Source: Alopecurus myosuroides (lineage: Eukaryota; Streptophyta; Magnoliopsida; Poales; Poaceae). Taken from it: a stretch of DNA of 64,000 nucleotides. Numbering within the stretch: the first letter of the stretch is position 1; every line of letters begins with the position of its first letter. Shown here in pieces: positions 55,787 through 64,000 of this stretch. The notes below the pieces were generated by a model. That model was not told where the DNA came from. It saw only the letters and a program-made list of their open reading frames with translations, and ran no database searches. Position numbers and translations under genes: made by a program. The DNA lies in assembly GCA_028641055.1 (NCBI GenBank), contig CM054061.1, forward strand, positions 119,727,186 through 119,791,185, read 5' to 3'.

Positions 55787-58498
55787 AGCATCCCCAAGCT
55801 TAGTTCCTACTCTTCCTCGAGTAGGTAAACGATAAAACACAATAATTTCTGAGGTAACATGCTAGTTATCATAAACTTGATCATTATAATGTAAAAGAAT
55901 ATGTACGCTGAGATCATAGAGCTTCAAACACAAACATGATAAATATAACTTTAATAATAAAGCATAGCAATCACTTTGCATCATGAAGAGTATCTTAAAT
56001 AAAAGATCATGGATAATAATGCAAAGAAAGATAAACGTTTGTTTCAGGTATAGAGAAAGCATGGCAAAGTGGTATTTCGCTAGTGCTTAAGAGTGGGACA
56101 AAACATAAATGACAGGACACCTTCAAAGTTCATGAGGAAGACTAGAGCAAATAATTTGAGAACAAACAATAGCGCATCATGAACCAATTATTGATGTTTA
56201 TGGGACAAATGCACATAAAACTCCGAGTGGCAAAAATGCTTTCTCAACTGTGCATAAAGTTAGAAGATGGAGACTCAACATAAAAACTAAAAGAAAGGCC
56301 CTTCGCGGAGGGAAGCAGGGATCACTCGTGTGCTAGAGCTTTTTATTTTATTAAAAAGAGGCATTAAAAGTTTGACACTCCTCCCATCCATGTTTCACAA
56401 ACCATGGCTAATCGAATCCTCGGGTGCCTGCCAATAATCACATACCGTGGAGGAGTGTCTATATTTTAGGAGAGGTGTATGTTAATGTCAACGAATGGTA
56501 AACAGACAATACAGTAGTGACAAACCAACTGGATTTACAAGAGCGGCTCCCGTTGTGAAGGATGCAACTGGTGTAGAAGGTCATCCCTCTTTCTCTTTTG
56601 TTTACACAATTATGCTTTGACTGATAAATCAGCGGCAAAAATAGTGAAGAGAATTTGGTTGTATTAATTTGGGGCTGGGCACCCCGCTGCCAGCTCTTAT
56701 ATCATTTGGATAAGCGGATGAAGCCACTAGTTCAGGGTGTGAAATCCAATCAACAAGTGAGATAAATATTATCTATTGACGTCCTCATGAGCAAAAACAA
56801 GAACACAAAACACGAGTAATTTTGAAAGTTTTAAAGGTAACACATGAGAAAATTATTTGGAGTGGCAGTGAAATACCACATGTAGGTAGGTATGGTGTAC
56901 ACAATGGGAAAGCTTTGGTTTATGGGAGTTTGGATGCACGAGTAGAATTCTATACTCAGTACAGATGGAAGCTAGCAAAAGAATGGGAGCGACAAATCAA
57001 GAGAGCAGAAGAGCCATAATCATGCATAGCGACATAAGCATCATTAATTAAAGCATAAGCGGTATCACAAGTTCAAAAACTAAATGGTCATGGAGGCTAT
57101 TCGTGACTGGTTCATAGTCATAAACATGGTGTGAGCATGCGCCGAGTCAACCAAATAAAACATTCGAAAGAGAATACCATAAATGTATGCTTTACTATGA
57201 CAAGAACAACTCATGAATCTTTCAATGACATATTAAACACTCTCAGATATTTGAGGATATTCATGCTACTCAATAACCACAAGGCTTTAAAACTAATATA
57301 ACATTTAGCAGTGCATGAAAAAGTTCTAGCCACGGTCTGTACAAGCTTCTACTTGCACTGTTATAAATTCTACTTCAAGCAGCAGTTTCTTTTCCCAACA
57401 GGCACCATACAAGACATGCTTTAACAAAAATTCTCTACATGCTACAGAAAGAAAACATGAGAGTACTCAAATAACACTACTTAAACTAACAGCTCTGAAT
57501 AAGATATGCATGAAAACAAAGGCTAATCACAATACTAGCAAAAAGTGAACACTCACAGAACAATAAGAATGAAAACTAGAGTGTTCTAAGCAATAAAAAC
57601 GGAGCATGTCTCTCTCCCACACAAGTATGATAGGTTCCAAATATTTATTACAGAAAAGAAAACTAAACAAATTGAAAGCAAAAAATAACTGACGCTCCAA
57701 GTAAAGCACATAAGATGTGACTGAATAAAAATATAGTTTCACTAGAAGTGACATGATAATTTGTCGATGAAGAAGGGGATGCCTTGGGAATCCCCAAGAT
57801 TAGACGCTTGAGTATTTTTGGAATGAGCTGGGATGTACCTCTGGGGCATCCCCAATCTTAGGCTCTTCACTCTTCTTGATCACGTCATAACATCCTCTTC
57901 TCTTGACCCTTTAAAACTTCCTTCACACCAGACTTCTCACGATCTTCATTAGCAAGGTTAGTGCAATTGAAATAATAAAGTCACATGGTTAAGTTTCAAC
58001 ACAAGCCTAACACTCATAAAAAACATTACCTACCGTCACAACTTCATTTAAAACTCTTTTTTCTCAAAATAATGCCAAAAGAAAGATATTAAGAGGCAAA
58101 TACAATTATTGGCAGAAATCTGTCAAAACAGGACATCAGGTAAAGATGATTTTTTTCAAAACTCTTCTGTTGCTCAATGAAAAAAGTGGTAAACTAATAA
58201 AATTTGATGAATTAGCTGAGGAATAAGCACACACAATTTCAGATCATTCTGATCTTCCAGGATTTTATACGATGTTTTACGGTGGACAGCAGAAATCTGT
58301 TCTCTGCGCAGAAATCCGAAAACCAACTCCAACTTTCGTCAGAAACTTTACTTGTCACTACTAAATCATGAAAAGAAAGATACAAAGGAGTTGCTAAAGA
58401 AGTATAAAACCCCTTGACTCAAACAAAACAGAGAAAAACAATGCAAAAATAAAAACATGGGTTATCTCCCAAGAAGTGCTTTCTTTAAAGCCTTTTAG
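55787..58498 (-). other. non-coding interior of the non-autonomous retrotransposon
   Basis: AT-rich interior without a long ORF on the element strand. No polymerase motif was found in any frame. 55787-56303 recurs at 61078-61591. Confidence 0.7.
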
Positions 58499-59308
58499 CT
58501 AGGCATGATAATTTGAGAAGATGCTCACATGAGAAATATGAATTGAAGAAAAAAAAATAGCATCAAGATTTAAATATAAAACAAATTTAAGTCTAACCCA
58601 CTGCCTTTGAAAAAGAATCTTGTAGAAAAACAAGTCATGAAAACACAAAGCAACAAGCATAGGAAAGCAAAATAAGTGCAACTTCATAATTTTCAACATA
58701 AAGAGAGGAAACATGATATTGTTGAGATGAATGAAAGTATGTTTCCCTCTCTCATAATAACTTTCAGTAGCATCATGGATAAAATTAACAATATAACTAT
58801 CAAAAGAAACATTCTTATCACGAGCCACATGCGTAAAAGAATTAATACTCTCCACATAAGCATAGTCATTCTTATTAATAGTAATGGGAGCAACTTCAAC
58901 AAAATAGCTATCATTATTATTCTCATCACCATAATCATTAAATATAGGAGGCATATTGTAATTATAATTAATTTTCTCCTCAATAGTAGGTGGACTGAAA
59001 ATATCATATTTATCATTGTAAACAGGTGGAACTAAAATACCACAATCATTATAATCATCATATATTAGAGGCAAAGTATCATCAAAGAAAATTTCCTCCT
59101 CAAAACTTGGGGGACTAAATATATCATATTCATCAAAACTAGCTTCCCCATGCTTAGACTTTTCCATAGCATCAACAATAAGGGTATTCAAAAAATTAAT
59201 GCTAATAATATTGCTACTAACATGCAAATAAAGTTCCATAGGTTTTTTAATTTTCTCTTCAAACACTTCATGTCCTAACTCAAGATAAATATTATAAAGC
59301 TCTCTCAT
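58499..59308 (-). CDS. 269-aa ORF of non-autonomous retrotransposon, unknown function
   Basis: Starts MRELYNIYLELGHEVFEEKI, 125 bp after the PBS in the element's direction. The first two thirds are acidic and rich in Asp, Tyr and Asn, with a repeated 'YDIFSPP..EE' motif (FDEYDIFSPPSFEEE, DKYDIFSPPTIEE). The last third is hydrophobic (FPLFMLKIMKLHLFCFPMLV) and may be membrane-associated, or lie beyond the functional part. No gag zinc knuckle, protease or polymerase motif. It is a plausible remnant or replacement of a gag-pol N-terminus; compare the Asp-rich N-terminus of the gag at 63076. Unrecognised. Confidence 0.5.
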   Translation of the reverse strand: MRELYNIYLELGHEVFEEKIKKPMELYLHVSSNIISINFLNTLIVDAMEKSKHGEASFDEYDIFSPPSFEEEIFFDDTLPLIYDDYNDCGILVPPVYNDKYDIFSPPTIEEKINYNYNMPPIFNDYGDENNNDSYFVEVAPITINKNDYAYVESINSFTHVARDKNVSFDSYIVNFIHDATESYYERGKHTFIHLNNIMFPLFMLKIMKLHLFCFPMLVALCFHDLFFYKILFQRQWVRLKFVLYLNLDAIFFSSIHISHVSIFSNYHA

Positions 59309-59433
59309 ATTTTTTTTCCATTAAGCCTAACTAGTGAAAATAAAAACAAGAAACAAAAAGATATAATTGCAGGATCTAAAGGAAATAACTTCGAGCACTC
59401 ACACCGGAGGATGTGTGTACCTTTTACCTTACC

Positions 59434-59451
59434 TCCCCGGCAACGGCGCCA
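59434..59451 (-). promoter_or_regulatory. primer binding site, tRNA-Asp
   Basis: On the minus strand it reads TGGCGCCGTTGCCGGGGA, the complement of the 3' end of plant tRNA-Asp. It lies 35 bp inside the LTR boundary at 59487. Confidence 0.85.
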
Positions 59452-59486
59452 GAAAAGAGCTTGATGTCTGCGCACGCTTCTATTCT

Positions 59487-61077
59487 TGTAGACAGTGTTG
59501 GGCCTCCAAGTGCAGAGGTTTGTAGAATAGCAGCAAGTTTCCCTTAAGTGGATCACCCAAGGTTTATCGAACTTAGGGAGGTAGAGGTCAAAGATATCCC
59601 TCTCAAGCAACCCTGCAATCAAGATACAAGAATTCTCTTGTGTCCCCAACACACCCAATATACTTGTGAGGTATAGAGGTGCACTAGTTCGGCGAAGAGA
59701 TAGTGAAATGCGAGTAATATGGATGGTTATAAGTAATAATAGCAATCTGAAATAAATATGGCAGCAAGCAAACATGTAGTAGAAAAGACGGAAAACTGTG
59801 TTTCAATGCTTGGAAACAAGGCCTAGGGATCTTACTTTCACTAGAGGACACTCTCAACAATGATCACATAATTGAATGCATAAATATCTTCTCTTCACTA
59901 TGCTACTCTTAACCACTCTCCGGTCGAATAACAACACCAATCCATGCGTAGGGCTTTAACAGCACTCCTCAGAGTAAGCACTTTCCCAACCAAGTAACCC
60001 CCATGCTATCACCATGGGACCCATATGGTTCCACGCAAACACCACAATTTCATAGGGTTATCCAACACCAAATATAAATATAATGCTAAACCACATGGTG
60101 CACACACCGTCACCTTTACACCGTGATCAAAGCGTTTACGAAGATCTCATAACAAATAACGAACACTAATTATTGCATAGGGCTGCAAAAAGCATTCCTT
60201 AAAGTAAGCATTCCCATGTCTAGTTAACTCCACACTGTCATTATGAGCGCCCTAGATGGTACTAGACAAACACCACAATTTATAGAGGAGACACACACTA
60301 TGCGCACACTGTCACCTTGACACCGCGAGACAAGGTGACTCCAAAGTTCATATTAATAAAGCACTTGGGTAGCAAAAGATGAAGATTAACATCTACGATT
60401 TCAAATAGATTACAAAGCTCATGATCATGTATAGATCACACCATGGGAGAGAGAGATGAACCACATAGCTACCGGTCGAGCCCTCAGCCTTGGGGGAGAA
60501 CTACTCCCTCCTCATCATAAGAGACATCAACGGCGATGGAGATGGTGGTGGAGTCGATGGAGATGGGTTCCGGAGGCACTTCCCTGTCCCGGCAGGGTGC
60601 CAGAACAGAGACCTGTCCCCCGAAACTTGTCGGCGGCGGCGACGGAGCTATAGATGTATTTTGTGGAAAAGGTCAATGTTTTTAGGGTTTTCCCTCGGGG
60701 GAGTATAAATAGGCGAAAGGGCGATGCCGGGGGGTGGCCAGGGGGAGACACCCCTAGGTGGCGCGGCTAGGGGGCCCGCGCCACCCCATGGTGTGGCCAC
60801 CCTGTGGCCCCCTTCCGGGGCTCTTCGGGACATCTGGAAGATTCCGGGACTTCTAAGACTTTTGGCTTTCAAATTTTCCAATTCCGAGAATATTTACAGA
60901 ACAACTTTTCTGAAACTAAAAACAACAGAAAATAGGGAACTGGCTCTGTGGCATCTTGTTAATAGGTTAGTCTCGGAAAATGTGCAAAAATGCTATAAAT
61001 AAGGGAGAAAACATGTAGCAATTGGCATAATATCATCATGGAGCATCAGAAATTATAGATACGTTGGAGACGTATCA
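59487..61077 (-). repeat. 5' LTR (element orientation) of non-autonomous retrotransposon
   Basis: Partner of 54191-55786. On the minus strand it starts TGATACGTCTCC at 61077 and ends ...CTACA at 59487. It is also followed on its other side by interior sequence (61078-61591), so it is shared between two copies. Confidence 0.9.
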
Positions 61078-61591
61078 AGAATCCCCAAGCTTAGTTCCTA
61101 CTCATCCTTGAGTAGGTAAACAATAAAACACAATAATTTCTGAGGTAACATGCTACTTATCATAAACTTGATCATTATAATGTAAAAGCATATGTACGCT
61201 GAGATCATAGAGCTTCAAACACAAACATGATAAATAAAACTTTAATTATAAAGCATAGCAATCACTTTGCATCATGAAGAGTATCTTAAATAAAGGATCA
61301 TGGATAATAATTCAAAGAAAGATAAACGTTTGTTTCAGGTATAGAGAAAGCATGGCAAAGTGGTATTTCGTAGTCCTTAAGAGTGGGACAAAACATAAAT
61401 GCCAGGACACCTTCAAAGTTCATGAGGAAGACTAGAGAAAATAATCTGAGAACAAAAAATAGCACATCATGAATCAATTATTGATGTTTATGGTACAAAT
61501 GCACTTAAAACTCAGAATGGCAAAAAAAATGCTCTCTCAAATGTGCATAAAGTTAGAAGATAGAGACTCAACATAAAAGTAAAAGAAAGGC
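61078..61591 (-). repeat. second, partial copy of the retrotransposon interior
   Basis: It aligns with 55787-56303: both begin AG(a/c)ATCCCCAAGCTTAGTT and run to 'aaaagaaaggc', where the copy is broken by insertion of another LTR retrotransposon at 61592. Confidence 0.9.
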
Positions 61592-62987
61592 TGATACGTC
61601 GAAAACGTATCTCCTTTTCCGAACACTTTTCTTATTGTTTTCCTCTAAACTTGTGTGTTTTGAATACAACTAACACGGACTAACGCTGTTTTCAGCAGAA
61701 TTACCTTGGTGTCTTGTTTTTGTGAAGAAAAATCAAGTTTCAGGAAATTGCCTAGAAAAGACCCCATTGATGTTTTCACCCTGGAAGACCCCGAGAGCCA
61801 GAAGGGGGCCAGGAGAAGAGCCATAGGGTGGCCATACCACCCCTTGGCGCGGGCCCCCTAGGCTGCGCGAGCCTATGGTGTGGGCCAGCCACAGCCACCC
61901 TCGGACTACCCTTTCGACTAGAAATAGCCTTCAACCCTAAAACGGGAGGGGGTTCGTCATATTCCACAGAAACACAACGGAGCGCCGCCACCGTCCCATA
62001 CCTCGATTCGGGGATCAGAAGTTCCTGTTCTGGCACCCTGCCATGACGGGAAGTGGAGGAGATCATCACCATCGTCATCACCAACGCATCTCCATCGACC
62101 ATCCATGTTTCCCCATCCATGTGTGAGTAATTCCCCGCTGTAGGATGACGGGGATGGTAGGGATTGGATGAGATCGTTCATGTAATAGTACCGTGATTGT
62201 TAGGGCATAGTGCCTAGTATCTTCTATTGTGCTATTGACATTGTTGCAACTTGTTATGCTTAATTCTTGCCACTTTGGGCCCGAGTGCCATGATCTCAGA
62301 TCTGAACATGTTATTGAATCATGATGATAATTATTGTTTCTTGATCATACCTGTAACTTGTTTACACATATCGTTGCCCGGAACCCGAGGCCCCAACGCG
62401 ACAGAAATTGGGACAACCGGAGGGGATGGCTGCGATGTGAGGATCACATATGTTCACGGAGTGTTAATGCTTTGCTCCGGTGATTTATTAAAAGGAGCAC
62501 CTTAATTACCAGTAGTTACCTTGAGGCCCCGCTAAAAAACGGGCTGGTAGGACAAAAGATGTTGTGCAAGTTCTCATCGCGAGCACGTACGACTATTTAT
62601 GGAACACATGCCTATGGTTACTTAGTGCTTGGATGCTTTATCTTGTTTATCTGCAATGCCTGTGACATGATCATTATTTGAATTTTCTTATCCATGCAAC
62701 GCCCATTTATTCATCCCTATGCCTACAGTATTTAATCCCGTTGTTTACTCAAATCACCACTGCTGATGTTTTCATACTACTGCTGTTATTATTTCACCAG
62801 TGCTGCTGCTATAAAACTGTTACTACTGATAAAGCACTGCGACAAGTCCACTTTCAGGTGCAGGTGAATTGACAACTCACTTGTTAAGGCTCACAAATAT
62901 TCTTTGGCTCCCCTTATGCCGAATCAATAAATTTGGGTTTTACTTCCCTCGAAGACTGTTGCGATCCCCTATACTCGTGGGTCATCA
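61592..62987 (+). repeat. 5' LTR, 1396 bp
   Basis: It starts TGATACGTCGAAAACGTATC and ends GTGGGTCATCA just before the PBS spacer. It shares only the first dozen bases with the other retrotransposon's LTR, so it is a different family using the same primer tRNA. The other LTR is outside the window. Confidence 0.8.
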
Positions 62988-62998
62988 AGACTATTTTC

Positions 62999-63015
62999 TG
63001 GCGCCGTTGCCGGGA
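62999..63015 (+). promoter_or_regulatory. primer binding site, tRNA-Asp
   Basis: TGGCGCCGTTGCCGGGA matches the complement of plant tRNA-Asp 3' end over 17 bases, 11 bp after the LTR. Confidence 0.85.
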
Positions 63016-63075
63016 AGCATAGCTTTATTTGCGAGCTCACCGGAGAGTACTATTATCTACTGCAAATCATTCATC

Positions 63076-64000
63076 ATGGGTAAGTCTCGTGATGGAAGAG
63101 TTCATGTATTACCATCTACTACAAGAAGAGGTACAACTCTGAACACCTCTGTTGCTCTTGATTCACCATCTGTTATGAGTAAGCTTCTTACACCACCACA
63201 TGCTACACATGCTACTTCTGCTGAATCTGAAAATACTTTTGATACTTTTGATGATGCTTCTACTGTGCTTGATGAGGTTGGTTCTCTCGGTCCTTTCTTA
63301 GATGCTACTATTGCTAAAGCCAAAAATATTGCAAACACTGAAACTCGTGATAAAAATCTTGTTACTTCTGCTTTTTCACCTGAGTTTAGAGAAAATCCTA
63401 GTGATGATTTTGGTGATGCCTATATTGAACTTAGTGATGATCTTATTGATGAAATAGATGCTATGAAGGATAAATATGCTGCTATACATCTTATGGAAAG
63501 TCGCGTTGTTAAATATAAATTATCTCTTGATGCTAAGTTTGCCACTTCTCCTATTAATATTAGGGATAAGGATTGTGATTTCTCTCTTGATTTATCTTAT
63601 ATATCTATTGTTGAGAAAGAAACTTTTTGTGGAACTGAAAATGGAAGTGCTATGAAACATATGAATGAGCTCTCCTCTTTGAGTAGTTTATTCTCTGATG
63701 ATCTTAAGAAACGTAGCTACTTTGTTGCTAAAATATCCCCTTTCTCATTAAAACATGAAGCTAAAACTTGGTTTAATAATTTGTCTCTTGGATCTATTGA
63801 TAGTCCTATTGGTTTGGTTAATGCTTTCTTTCAGAAATATTTTCCTTCTAGTGATCAACATGCTGCTTTACAAAATATATTTAATTTCAAGCAATTGGAA
63901 AAAGAGAAATTGCATGTATCTTGGGCAAGGTTCTGTTCTTTAGTAAGGGTTACACTTGGGCATACGCTAGAAGATAATAAATTTCTTGATATATTCTATA
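63076..64000 (+). CDS. gag: gag polyprotein of Gypsy-type retrotransposon, N-terminal part, runs off window
   Basis: The first ATG after the PBS (63076, MGKSRDGRVHVLPSTTRR) opens a frame with no stop to the end of the window (308 codons). The first 200 residues are acidic and Ser/Asp/Thr-rich. From about residue 222 a retrotrans_gag-type capsid segment is visible: SLKHEAKTWFNNLSLGSI, GLVNAFFQKYFPS, FNFKQLEKEKLHVSWARF. This fits the family pattern (A..WF..L.., F...F, F.Q...E....W.RF). Capsid protein that packages element RNA; the zinc knuckle and pol should follow outside the window. Undamaged so far. Confidence 0.85.
   Translation, partial: MGKSRDGRVHVLPSTTRRGTTLNTSVALDSPSVMSKLLTPPHATHATSAESENTFDTFDDASTVLDEVGSLGPFLDATIAKAKNIANTETRDKNLVTSAFSPEFRENPSDDFGDAYIELSDDLIDEIDAMKDKYAAIHLMESRVVKYKLSLDAKFATSPINIRDKDCDFSLDLSYISIVEKETFCGTENGSAMKHMNELSSLSSLFSDDLKKRSYFVAKISPFSLKHEAKTWFNNLSLGSIDSPIGLVNAFFQKYFPSSDQHAALQNIFNFKQLEKEKLHVSWARFCSLVRVTLGHTLEDNKFLDIFY

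Larger units (their letters stand above)
54191..61077 (-). mobile_element. non-autonomous LTR retrotransposon with full LTRs (minus orientation)
   Basis: The two LTRs, 54191-55786 and 59487-61077 (about 1.6 kb, TG...CA, start TGATACGTCTCCAACGTATC on the minus strand), enclose a 3.7 kb interior. The PBS lies at 59434-59451 inside the upstream LTR (right side). A purine-rich AAGCTTGGGGATGCT precedes the downstream LTR. The interior has one ORF (58499-59308) and no gag, protease, reverse transcriptase or integrase, so it depends on a partner element. LTR copies differ by scattered substitutions and indels, so it is not recent. A further partial interior follows at 61078. Confidence 0.9.
61592..64000 (+). 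mobile_element. LTR retrotransposon, 5' part, continuing beyond window
   Basis: Inserted into the second interior copy after AAGGC (left duplication candidate, 61587-61591). The 5' LTR is 61592-62987, the PBS 62999-63015, and gag opens at 63076. The gag content points to a Gypsy-type element; integrase/RT order lies outside the window. Confidence 0.88.

Overview
This window reads as a transposon-dense stretch of a grass genome, most likely a Triticeae species (wheat, Aegilops, barley or rye group). The evidence is plant-type introns, Stowaway MITEs with the CTCCCTCCG terminus, Helitrons with CTAG ends, PIF/Harbinger termini (GGGCATCTCC, TTA duplication), LTR retrotransposons primed by tRNA-Asp, and three CACTA elements with subterminal repeats. 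No bacterial operon, rRNA, tRNA or CRISPR array was seen. No confidently functional host gene was found; the best candidate is a small three-exon gene at 43736-44482.

Layout. 1-2158: unclassified repeat-like DNA. 2159-7538: a minus-strand Helitron holding a solo LTR (4750-6081) with duplication TCATC. 7699-13790: a second Helitron that appears to contain a third (9816-12757). 15431-19577: a 4.1 kb CACTA element (duplication TAT) with no transposase but an apparently intact three-exon gene for a 278-aa protein with two B3-like domains. 20031-21462: a Harbinger-type element with a frameshifted ORF. 21466-24422: chimeric gene fragments, including UAP56-type RNA helicase exons. 24426-36042: an 11.6 kb CACTA element (20-bp perfect terminal repeats, duplication GCA) with four apparently open genes: a TNP2 transposase, a TnpA/Transposase_24-like protein fused to a Ulp1-type protease, an AP2/ERF-domain protein, and a 150-aa protein of unknown function. 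36046-44600: gene fragments (an ER-type Ca-ATPase piece), a 301-bp Helitron, a Stowaway MITE, tandem repeats and the small three-exon gene. 45164-51556: a decayed CACTA element (duplication ACC) with a TNP2 pseudogene and a decayed B3-domain gene. 54191-61591: a non-autonomous LTR retrotransposon laid out as LTR-internal-LTR-partial internal, interrupted at 61592 by another LTR retrotransposon whose gag runs off the window.

The most notable pattern: all three CACTA elements carry a plant transcription-factor-type DNA-binding domain (B3, AP2, B3). In the two transposase-bearing elements, promoters inside the element pair a long perfect or near-perfect palindrome (core CCCGGTT...AACCGGG, the same family as the subterminal repeats) with a TATA box a few bases away. 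This suggests that the element's own repeat-binding proteins may control the element's genes.
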